A stretch of 64,000 nucleotides of DNA. It comes from Daejeonia sp002484105 (GTDB lineage Bacteria > Bacteroidota > Bacteroidia > Flavobacteriales > Weeksellaceae). A program made the position numbers and the translations under genes. Positions 24,194 through 31,873 of this stretch are shown in pieces (the stretch's first letter is position 1; the number at the start of each line of letters is the position of its first letter). The stretch lies in the NCBI RefSeq assembly GCF_051175565.1, contig NZ_CP195105.1, forward strand, positions 1,798,001 to 1,862,000, read 5' to 3'. The notes under the pieces are model-generated. The model had not been told where the DNA came from and did not search any database. It worked only from the letters and a program-made list of their open reading frames with translations.

Positions 24194-27100
24194 TTAACGG
24201 TTTAAAATTGAATTGATGGTGATAACAGATTGATTGACTTGCTGAATAGATTCCAAATATTTCAGCTGAATATCGGTGGCAGTTTGCAATGCAAACAGAT
24301 ATTCCACGTAAGAAATTTCACCGGTTTTGTAACCGAGTTGTGCAGCTTTTACAATTTTATCGGCATTCGGAATGGCTTGATTCACATAATATTCATATTG
24401 CTGAACATCTTGTCCGTATTGATTAAAAGCATTTTGGAATTGAACATTCAACTGTTTTTCCTGAAATTTCGCATTGCTTTCTACGACTTGCTTTTGATAT
24501 TCTAAAGATTTGATTCTGGATTTTGTAGCACCAAAAGTAATCGGAATTGCCACGCCAATCGAAGCTGATGTAAAACGATTTAATCCGTTATAATATTTCT
24601 CTACGCCATTTTTTACATGGTCGCCAATGATGGACTGACTTACAGCGCCAATACTGAATTCTGGCAATCCCTGCGATTTTTCTATGGCTTTATTTTTCTC
24701 CAAAACCTGCATTTCCTGATACAACGCTTTAATGTTGGGATTGGAAGCAATCAACGTACTGTCCAAAAGATATTCTGCTTTTAAAGGTTCGTATTTTTCC
24801 GATAAAGCAATTTTAAAATCTTCTTTGTCATTGAGTAAAATCCTTAAATTTTGATAGGCGTTTTTGAGATAAACCTCATTTTGTTTCAACAATAAATTGA
24901 TTTCACCTTTTTGGGTTTCGGCGGTGTTGATTTCAATTTTTTTAATGTCGCCAGCATTGTACCGAACGGTTGCTATTCGAATAAAATCCTGATACAAACT
25001 GTCTAAACTTTTCAGTTTCGTTTTGTTGAATTCCAGATATTCTATTTGATAAAAATAAGTGCGAACTTGCTTCGCCAATTCGTTAGCAGAAATCTCTTTT
25101 TGAATTTCTTTTCCTTTAATTTCTTCGGAAATCAGTTCTCTTCTCGCCTTAAAAATCGTGGGAAAAGGGATACTCTGCGAAATGGAAAACGAATGATCGA
25201 ACTTAGGCCCGTTATTTTGTCCGAGTTCCGTATCAAGATTCAGTTTCGGCAATTCACTGATCGTTCCTTTCAACGCTTCTGTGGATTGAATATCCAAATC
25301 TTTTGCCTGCATCACCGGATTGTTTTTCAAAGCTAAGTCCGTTGCTTCCTGAACTGTTAACGTTTGCGATTTCAGCGATTGACTCAAGAATAAAAATCCA
25401 AGAACCAAAACGGTTGCAACAGGTTTTGTATTCATCTTTTTAAAATTGATTTTTGAATTAAAAATAATATACAACAAAGGCAAAACGAAGAGTGTTAAAA
25501 ACGTTGCCGTAATCAATCCACCAATCACCACGGTGGCTAAAGGTTTCTGAACTTCTGCGCCTGCTCCCGTTGAAATCGCCATCGGCAAAAATCCTAATGA
25601 AGCTACAGTTGCCGTCATTAAAACCGGTCGAAGTCGTGATTTTGTTCCTTCCAAAACCCTTTTGATTAAATCCTTTTCTCCTTCTTTTTCCAGCTGGTTG
25701 AAGGTTCCAATGAGGACAATTCCGTTGAGAACGGCAACTCCAAAAAGCGCAATAAATCCAATTCCTGCAGAAATACTAAACGGCATTCCGCGAAGCAGAA
25801 GTGCGAAAATTCCACCAATGGCACTCATCGGAATTGCAGTAAAAATCAATGCTGCTTCTTTAAAAGAACGGAACGCGAAATACAACATCATGAAAATTAA
25901 TGCAAGAGAAACCGGCACGGCAATCATCAAACGTTTGCTTGCCGCTTGCAGATTTTCAAACTGACCGCCATACGTAAAGTAATAGCCTGAAGGCAATTTG
26001 ATTTCTTTGTCTAATTTCGCTTGAATATCATTTACCACACTTTCTACATCGCGGTCTTTTACGTTGAATCCAACAACGATTCTTCGTTTTCCTTCTTCAC
26101 GACTGATCTGCGCCGGCCCAAGTTCATAGGAAACATTCGCTACTTGCGAAACCGGAATTTGGTTTCCATTTTTGGTGGAAATCATCAAATTGCTGACATT
26201 ATCAATGCTTGAACGGTGCAAACTATCCAATCGAACCACCAGATCAAAACGTCTTTCATTTTCAAAAACCTGACCTGCAATTTTCCCCGCAAAAGCGGTA
26301 CTTAAAGCATCGTTTACTTCCTCAACACTTAATCCATAATTGGCAAGTCGCGTACGATTGTATTCCACATTAATCTGCGGAAGTCCGCTCACCTGCTCAA
26401 TTTGTGGTGGTGTTGCCCCTTCAACGCTTTGAATTGCTTTCGCTGTTTTTTGCGCATATACAGAAAGTGAATCTAAATTTTCTCCAAAAATTTTAACTGC
26501 CACATCCTGGCGAACGCCTGTCATCAACTCGTTGAAACGCATTTGGATCGGTTGATTTTTTTCAAAGAAAACTCCTGGAATGGCTTCTAATTTTTCCATG
26601 ATCGCATCGCCCAATTCATCATACGTTCTTCCGGATTTCCATTCGGATTTGGGTTTGAGGATGATCATCATATCGGTAGCTTCAGGAGGCATGGGATCGG
26701 TTGGCACTTCTGCGGCTCCGGTTTTGCCGACCACCATTTTTACTTCATCAAAACTTTTAATAATTCTGGAGGCTTGCATTGAAGTTTCCAAACTTTGCGA
26801 AAGCGAACTTCCCTGTGGCAAAATACAGTGGAATGCAAAATCGCCTTCCTGCAACTGCGGAATAAATTCGCCTCCCATTCGGCTAAAAATAACGCCAGAA
26901 ACAACCAACAATGCAACTGAAGCTGCGACAATCATGTATTTTATTTGAATGGCTTTTTTCAATGCTGGTTGATACCAACCTTGAAGTGTATTCATCATTT
27001 TATCGGAAAAAGTAACTTTGGTTTTTTCGTTCTTCTTTGATAAAAACAAAGCACTCATCATTGGAATATACGTTAACGACAAAATCAAAGCACCGATAAT

Positions 27101-28552
27101 GGCGAAGGAAACCGTTTTTGCCATTGGTGTAAACATTTTTCCTTCAACGCCGGTTAACGTAAGAATCGGAATATACACGATGAGAATAATGATTTGTCCG
27201 AAAGCAGCGGAGTTCATCATTTTTTCTGCAGATTCTTCCACAGCAGCATCCATTTCGGATTGCGAAAGCAGTTTTTTATACTTTTTTGTGGCAAGTAAAT
27301 GCAGCGTAGCTTCAACAATAATAACCGCGCCATCGACAATCAACCCAAAATCGATGGCTCCTAAACTCATCAAATTGGCACTGACTCCAAAAACATTCAT
27401 CATTCCGAGCGCAAACAGCATGGACAAAGGAATTGCGGAAGCCACAATTAAGCCGGCACGAAAATTCCCAAGAAATAAAACCAACACAAAAATGACGATC
27501 AGTGCACCTTCAACCAGATTTTTTTCAACGGTTTTTATGGCGCGATCTACGAGGTCGGTGCGATCCAAATATGGCTCGATGACCACATCAGCAGGAAGCG
27601 ACTTTCGAATGGTTGGAATTTTATCTTTAATTCGCTGCACTACTTCATTGGCGTTTTTGTCTTTTAACATCATTACGACCCCACCAACAGCATCCACTTC
27701 GCCATTATACGTCATAGCTCCGTATCGTGTGGCATGACCAAAACGGACATCTGCAACATCTTTAATGAAAATCGGAACACTTCCCGTTTCATCTTTCACG
27801 GAAATATTTTTGACATCTTCGAGTGATTTTACCAAACCAATTCCACGGATAAAATAGGCATTGGGCTTTTTGTCGATGTACGCTCCTCCCGTATTCTGAT
27901 TGTTGCCTTCCAACGCATTGAAAATATCGGAAATACTAATTCCCATTGCTTTCAAACGATCGGGATCAATGGCAACTTCGTATTGTTTTAATTCACCTCC
28001 GAAGGAATTAATTTCTGCAACTCCGGGTGTTCCATTCAATTGGCGACGAACAATCCAATCCTGCATGGTTCGCAAATCTTTCGAAGAATATTTTTTTTCA
28101 CTTCCTTTTTTAGGATGCAGAATATATTGATAGACTTCGCCCAAGCCGGTACTTACAGGCGCCATTTCGGGAGTCCCAATTCCTTGAGGAATGTTTTCCT
28201 GTGCTTGTTTCAGTTGCTCGCTAATGAGCTGACGTGCGAAGTAAATATCGACATCTTCTTTAAAAACAACGGTTATGACGGAAAGACCAAAGCGGGAAAT
28301 ACTGCGCGTTTCCAAAAGATCTGGAACATTGGCAATGCTCTGCTCTATAGGAAATGTTACCAGTTGTTCGACTTCCTGACCCGCTAAAGTTGGACAAACC
28401 GTGATGATTTGAACTTGATTATTCGTGATGTCGGGAACGGCATCAACGGGGAGTTTTGTGGCACTCCAAATGCCCCAAATGATCAGTATCAGCGTCATAA
28501 TACCAATGACGATTTTGTTCCGGATACTGAACGATATGATTTTATTAAGCAT
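24194..28552 (-). CDS. cusA: CusA/CzcA heavy-metal RND pump fused to a TolC-type outer-membrane factor
   Basis: The 1452-residue product has two parts. Residues about 1-1035 are an HME-type RND pump: ATKLPVDAVPDITNNQVQI near the N-terminus, the proton-relay helix LMSLGAIDFGLIVDGAVIIVE, 12 membrane spans and two periplasmic porter regions. A second signal-like hydrophobic segment (about 1042-1062) is then followed by a TolC/CzcC-like domain (LTVQEATDLALKNNPVMQAKDLDI, long coiled helices, then a second such repeat). Such pump-channel fusions are known in Bacteroidetes. The frame is open without interruption, so this is a real single ORF. How the outer-membrane part reaches its place is unclear; processing at the inner signal is likely. 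Exports Cu, Zn, Co or Cd, specificity unresolved. Confidence 0.93.
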   Translation of the reverse strand: MLNKIISFSIRNKIVIGIMTLILIIWGIWSATKLPVDAVPDITNNQVQIITVCPTLAGQEVEQLVTFPIEQSIANVPDLLETRSISRFGLSVITVVFKEDVDIYFARQLISEQLKQAQENIPQGIGTPEMAPVSTGLGEVYQYILHPKKGSEKKYSSKDLRTMQDWIVRRQLNGTPGVAEINSFGGELKQYEVAIDPDRLKAMGISISDIFNALEGNNQNTGGAYIDKKPNAYFIRGIGLVKSLEDVKNISVKDETGSVPIFIKDVADVRFGHATRYGAMTYNGEVDAVGGVVMMLKDKNANEVVQRIKDKIPTIRKSLPADVVIEPYLDRTDLVDRAIKTVEKNLVEGALIVIFVLVLFLGNFRAGLIVASAIPLSMLFALGMMNVFGVSANLMSLGAIDFGLIVDGAVIIVEATLHLLATKKYKKLLSQSEMDAAVEESAEKMMNSAAFGQIIILIVYIPILTLTGVEGKMFTPMAKTVSFAIIGALILSLTYIPMMSALFLSKKNEKTKVTFSDKMMNTLQGWYQPALKKAIQIKYMIVAASVALLVVSGVIFSRMGGEFIPQLQEGDFAFHCILPQGSSLSQSLETSMQASRIIKSFDEVKMVVGKTGAAEVPTDPMPPEATDMMIILKPKSEWKSGRTYDELGDAIMEKLEAIPGVFFEKNQPIQMRFNELMTGVRQDVAVKIFGENLDSLSVYAQKTAKAIQSVEGATPPQIEQVSGLPQINVEYNRTRLANYGLSVEEVNDALSTAFAGKIAGQVFENERRFDLVVRLDSLHRSSIDNVSNLMISTKNGNQIPVSQVANVSYELGPAQISREEGKRRIVVGFNVKDRDVESVVNDIQAKLDKEIKLPSGYYFTYGGQFENLQAASKRLMIAVPVSLALIFMMLYFAFRSFKEAALIFTAIPMSAIGGIFALLLRGMPFSISAGIGFIALFGVAVLNGIVLIGTFNQLEKEGEKDLIKRVLEGTKSRLRPVLMTATVASLGFLPMAISTGAGAEVQKPLATVVIGGLITATFLTLFVLPLLYIIFNSKINFKKMNTKPVATVLVLGFLFLSQSLKSQTLTVQEATDLALKNNPVMQAKDLDIQSTEALKGTISELPKLNLDTELGQNNGPKFDHSFSISQSIPFPTIFKARRELISEEIKGKEIQKEISANELAKQVRTYFYQIEYLEFNKTKLKSLDSLYQDFIRIATVRYNAGDIKKIEINTAETQKGEINLLLKQNEVYLKNAYQNLRILLNDKEDFKIALSEKYEPLKAEYLLDSTLIASNPNIKALYQEMQVLEKNKAIEKSQGLPEFSIGAVSQSIIGDHVKNGVEKYYNGLNRFTSASIGVAIPITFGATKSRIKSLEYQKQVVESNAKFQEKQLNVQFQNAFNQYGQDVQQYEYYVNQAIPNADKIVKAAQLGYKTGEISYVEYLFALQTATDIQLKYLESIQQVNQSVITINSILNR

Positions 28553-28628
28553 TAAAAGTAAGTTTAATTACAGTAAACAATAGCGCTATTTGTCAGCAAA
28601 AACTTGAGGACAAACAACAACGAAATGT

Positions 28629-28648
28629 CTGCATTTTAGTAAATGCAG
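28629..28648. other. Hairpin between the DUF6660-like gene and cusA
   Basis: CTGCATTT and AAATGCAG form a perfect 8-bp stem around TAGT in the 108-bp gap upstream of the pump gene. There is no T run after it on the coding strand, so it is more likely an RNA-stability or attenuation structure than a terminator. Confidence 0.45.
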
Positions 28649-28660
28649 TTTTACCAATAA

Positions 28661-28972
28661 TTAAGCTATTTTAGGCGGTTGCCAGATTCCGGAAGGGAAA
28701 TTGCAGAGCACAAAGGAAAGTTTATTGACGATTTTTGAAGAAATTTTCGGAAAAGACAGATGCAACTCCGGATAATGAAAGTCCTTGATATTCATCACTA
28801 CACCACAGCAAGTGCAGGTGCAGAATGCCGAACACAGATCACTATGCGTCTGTGGAGCATGGGATTGCTGTTCAATTTCGGCTTTGGAAGACACATGAAT
28901 CCCCGCATCGCTGCACGGTACCGTGCTCAGGAATGTAAAAAAAACAGCAAGCAGAAGCGTAAAAACTTTCAC
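28661..28972 (-). CDS. Small exported Cys-rich protein (DUF6660-like)
   Basis: A 103-residue protein with a signal peptide (MKVFTLLLAVFFTFLSTVPCSDA). A cysteine cluster reads DLCSAFCTCTCCG (five Cys within about 11 residues, after His residues), and the C-terminus is mostly apolar. It heads the cusA-cusB operon. Small proteins of this kind regularly precede CusA-type pumps in Flavobacteriia and are labelled DUF6660; a periplasmic metal-handling role is plausible. The start is a GTG at 28972, chosen because the signal peptide begins there. Confidence 0.75.
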   Translation of the reverse strand: MKVFTLLLAVFFTFLSTVPCSDAGIHVSSKAEIEQQSHAPQTHSDLCSAFCTCTCCGVVMNIKDFHYPELHLSFPKISSKIVNKLSFVLCNFPSGIWQPPKIA

Positions 28973-29096
28973 GTGACAAAAATAGGAAATTTATTACAAA
29001 CCATATGATGGTAAATTCTGTATAAATTGCGCAATATCCTGTAAGAAATTTTCTGTACAAAAAAGATATCTTGGCCTTAAAATAAAATACTATAAG

Positions 29097-29570
29097 ATGG
29101 ACAAGGAAAGATTACAGAAATACGGATATGATGACTATACCGTAGTGACAAATTTTGCAACGTATGAGGATGCAGTAGCGTATGCATCAGAAAATGGCGG
29201 CGATATGATAGAAATTGGATTTACTGACGGACATGATACCCCGGTTGCAGATGCTTCAGGAAATCTGACGGCAGAGAAAAGAGCCTTTAAAGTAATACTT
29301 CCCGGTGAAACGGATTACGAGATTCTGTACTCGGATTCGGAGGGCTTTCAGGAATGGGCAAAGGATGTTCTGGAACTGAAAAAGAAACTGGACAAGGATG
29401 TGGCTCCGGAAGACTGGCTGGCAGACCAGAATATTGCGCCGGGCGACCGTATTATCGTTATCAAAAACGGAACACTGAGCACCGTTACCACCCGCGAACG
29501 GATCAAATATCTGATGCGTGGCAATCTTTATGAAATTGCGGTGAAAGTACAGAATACAGACGAAGATTAA
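29097..29570 (+). CDS. Conserved hypothetical cytoplasmic protein
   Basis: A 157-residue acidic soluble protein without signal peptide, starting MDKERLQKYGYDDYTVV. It has alternating strands and helices (IEIGFTDGHDTPVADASGNL near 42-61, an APGDRIIVIKNGTLSTVTTRERIKYL segment near 130). No catalytic motif or known domain is recognised. It is divergent from the efflux operon (124-bp shared upstream region) and convergent with ligA, sharing a bidirectional terminator with it. Codon use looks like that of core genes. Confidence 0.7.
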   Translation: MDKERLQKYGYDDYTVVTNFATYEDAVAYASENGGDMIEIGFTDGHDTPVADASGNLTAEKRAFKVILPGETDYEILYSDSEGFQEWAKDVLELKKKLDKDVAPEDWLADQNIAPGDRIIVIKNGTLSTVTTRERIKYLMRGNLYEIAVKVQNTDED

Positions 29571-29584
29571 ACTTCACAGAAGCG

Positions 29585-29609
29585 TTGTCAGGGTACCAAA
29601 CCCTGACAA
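29585..29609. terminator. Bidirectional terminator between the 29097 gene and ligA
   Basis: TTGTCAGGGT pairs perfectly with ACCCTGACAA (10 bp) around ACCAA, in the 42-bp gap between two convergent genes. T-rich sequence follows on the plus side (ATCTTTATG). Confidence 0.65.
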
Positions 29610-29612
29610 TCT

Positions 29613-31622
29613 TTATGAATGAAGCATATCCAGAAACTGCTGTTCGTCCAGAATGATGACGGTACCCGTGGCTTGCGCCTTTTTCAGTTTGCTTCCGGCT
29701 TTTTCGCCTACCACCAGATAATTCAGGTTTTTGGAAACACCTGAGATGTTTTTCCCGCCGTGCTTCTCTACCATTTCCTCGGCCTCTTCGCGCGTGAAGA
29801 GAGAAAGTTTTCCGGTGAAGAGAAAGGTCTTCCCGCTCAGCGAATCGTCAATGATTTCTGTGGCTGAACTGTATTTTTCCAGTTGCACACCATAAGATTT
29901 CAGGCGTTCAACAAGTTGGATGTTTTCAGGGTTATGAAAGAAGTTCACTACAGATTCTGCAATTTTGTAACCGATATCCTCAACATTGCAAAGTTCCTCT
30001 GTGGTTGCCTGTTCAAGAGCATTTACAGAGCCGAAATGTTTGGCGAGTTTTTTCGCAACCGTTTCGCCCACATGTTTGATACCAATGCCATACAATACTT
30101 TTTCAAAAGGGATTTCTTTGGATTTTGCAATACCGTCAATGATATTCTGAGCCGACTTTTCTGCCATACGGTCAAGGGGAAGCAGCTGTTCTTTCGTCAG
30201 TATATAGAGATCGGCAAGATTCGAGATAAGGTGCTTCCTGTAGAGAAGCTCAATGGTTTCGCTGCCGAGATTGTCAATATTCATTGCTTTCCGGGAAACG
30301 AAATGGATGATTCTTCCTACCACCTGTGGCGGGCAGTGCAGTTCGTTGGGACAGTAAATAACCGCCTGGTCTTCCATTTTTACCAGAGGTGTTCCGCATT
30401 CCGGACAGTTTTTGATAAATGTTACAGGAAGGCTGTTGGGCTGCCTTTTTTCTTTGTTGACCCCCACAATTTTCGGAATCACTTCGCCGCCTTTTTCCAC
30501 ATATACATAATCGTTTTCGTGGAGGTCGAGTTTATGCATAATATATTCGTTGTGCAGTGTGGCTCTTTTGACTACCGTTCCTGCAAGAAGCACGGGTTTG
30601 AAGTTGGCAACAGGCGTCACAGCACCCGTTCTGCCCACCTGATAGCTGACACTTTGCAGTTGCGTTTCTACCATTTCGGGTTTGAATTTGTAGGCCATTG
30701 CCCAACGTGGGGCTTTTGCCGTATAACCGAGTTGCTGCTGCTGTTTGATGGAGTTGACTTTCAGGACAATACCATCAATGTCAAACGGCAGATGATGACG
30801 TTCGGTATCCCAGTAATTGATAAAAGCTTTGACATCGTCCAGCGTATGGCAGAGTTTGGCACGGTCTTCAGAAACGGTGAATCCCCAGTTTTTGGCTTTT
30901 GAAAGCAAATCCCAATGGGTTTCGGCATCGGGATAGATGTCGGAAATGTACTGGTATAAAACCGCTGAGAGTCCGCGTTTTTTCACTTCGGAAGAATCCT
31001 GCAGTTTCAGGCTGCCACTGGCGGTATTCCTTGGGTTCATAAAAGGATCGAGACCTTCCTCCTCCCGCGCAACATTGATGCGGTTGAAGTTTTTGTGGCT
31101 GAGATAGATTTCGCCACGGATATAGAATTTTTCGGGATAGTCGCCTTTCAGTTTCAGTGGAACATTTGGAATGGTGCGGACGTTGGCCGTTACCTCATCG
31201 CCCTGAAAACCATCGCCGCGCGTTACGGCCTGTACGAGTTTTCCCTGTTCGTAAAGCAGAGAAATGGAAGCACCGTCATATTTCAGTTCGGCAACAAATT
31301 CTACAGGTTCTTCAGTTGTCTTTACGATACGTTTTTCCCAGTCTTCCAGATCGTCGAAGTCATAGGAATTATCCAGAGAATACATCCGGAACTGATGGCG
31401 TATGGTCGGGAAATTCTTTGTAATACCGCCGCCGACACGCTGGGTAGGCGAGTTGGCATCTTTGTATTCGGGATGGGCTGCTTCCAGATCCTGCAGTTCT
31501 TTTAGTTTTTCGTCAAAAACATAATCCGGTACGGAAGGCTCGTCCAGAATATAATATTCGTAGTTGTATTCGTTAAGCTGGTCGCGCAGATCCTCAATTC
31601 TCTGTTGGATATTATCAGGCAT
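29613..31622 (-). CDS. ligA: NAD-dependent DNA ligase
   Basis: A 669-residue LigA of normal length, with all domains visible. The N-terminal NAD-binding Ia region (YYILDEPSVPDYVFDEKL) comes first. The adenylation domain has the active-site Lys114 in ELKYDG and the SGSLKLQD and GIVLKVN motifs. An OB fold follows, then a four-Cys zinc finger (CPECGTP...YCPNELHCP), helix-hairpin-helix repeats and a C-terminal BRCT domain (GKTFLFTGKLSLFTREEAEEMVEKHGG). It seals nicks with NAD+ in replication and repair. A minus-strand -7 box TATTTTTG at 31642-31649 lies about 20 bp before its ATG. Single-gene transcript. Confidence 0.97.
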   Translation of the reverse strand: MPDNIQQRIEDLRDQLNEYNYEYYILDEPSVPDYVFDEKLKELQDLEAAHPEYKDANSPTQRVGGGITKNFPTIRHQFRMYSLDNSYDFDDLEDWEKRIVKTTEEPVEFVAELKYDGASISLLYEQGKLVQAVTRGDGFQGDEVTANVRTIPNVPLKLKGDYPEKFYIRGEIYLSHKNFNRINVAREEEGLDPFMNPRNTASGSLKLQDSSEVKKRGLSAVLYQYISDIYPDAETHWDLLSKAKNWGFTVSEDRAKLCHTLDDVKAFINYWDTERHHLPFDIDGIVLKVNSIKQQQQLGYTAKAPRWAMAYKFKPEMVETQLQSVSYQVGRTGAVTPVANFKPVLLAGTVVKRATLHNEYIMHKLDLHENDYVYVEKGGEVIPKIVGVNKEKRQPNSLPVTFIKNCPECGTPLVKMEDQAVIYCPNELHCPPQVVGRIIHFVSRKAMNIDNLGSETIELLYRKHLISNLADLYILTKEQLLPLDRMAEKSAQNIIDGIAKSKEIPFEKVLYGIGIKHVGETVAKKLAKHFGSVNALEQATTEELCNVEDIGYKIAESVVNFFHNPENIQLVERLKSYGVQLEKYSSATEIIDDSLSGKTFLFTGKLSLFTREEAEEMVEKHGGKNISGVSKNLNYLVVGEKAGSKLKKAQATGTVIILDEQQFLDMLHS

Positions 31623-31641
31623 CGTTCAATTTCTTTGAAAA

Positions 31642-31649
31642 CAAAAATA
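31642..31649 (-). promoter_or_regulatory. -7 promoter box of ligA
   Basis: TATTTTTG on the minus strand fits TAnnTTTG; the ATG is 20 bp downstream. The -33 element is weak. Confidence 0.4.
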
Positions 31650-31760
31650 ATCAATTTCGGAGCGGATGTGCTAAAATTTAGTTCAAATAAGAGAAATTTT
31701 AAAATGAAATTTGGTTAACATTTCCTAAGATTCTGAAAGTCATCCTAAAAATTTCATCTG

Positions 31761-31826
31761 TTAAAATTCCGTTAAAGTTTCATTTACACAAACTTTAAGA
31801 TATCTTAAAAATAGATTAAATTCTTC
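31761..31826 (+). promoter_or_regulatory. Six direct repeats with exact 11-nt period (PHO-box-like array)
   Basis: Units start at 31761 (TTAAAA), 31772 (TTAAAG), 31783 (TTTACA), 31794 (TTTAAG), 31805 (TTAAAA) and 31816 (TTAAAT), each followed by five variable bases. Direct repeats of one helical turn are how PhoB/PhoP-type response regulators bind. The array ends 15 bp upstream of the -7 box of an operon whose enzymes cleave phosphodiesters. One pair of units also forms a 16-bp palindrome (31794-31809). Confidence 0.55.
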
Positions 31827-31841
31827 CTGATATGCTGAAAC

Positions 31842-31849
31842 TACTTTTG
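31842..31849 (+). promoter_or_regulatory. -7 promoter box of the SusC/SusD operon
   Basis: TACTTTTG fits TAnnTTTG; the ATG follows at 31874, giving a leader of about 18 bases. No TTG is found at -33; the repeat array occupies that place, as expected for an activator-dependent promoter. Confidence 0.55.
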
Positions 31850-31873
31850 CAACGGAATCAAACTAAAAAGTAA

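Noticed and set aside
29883..30902. 339-codon plus-strand open frame opposite ligA
   Set aside because: Cys/Phe/His-rich antisense translation with no domain, fully inside ligA.
31794..31809. 16-bp palindrome TTTAAGATATCTTAAA as a separate operator
   Set aside because: It is formed by two neighbouring units of the 11-nt direct-repeat array; the periodic reading explains more of the sequence, though a dimer site cannot be excluded.
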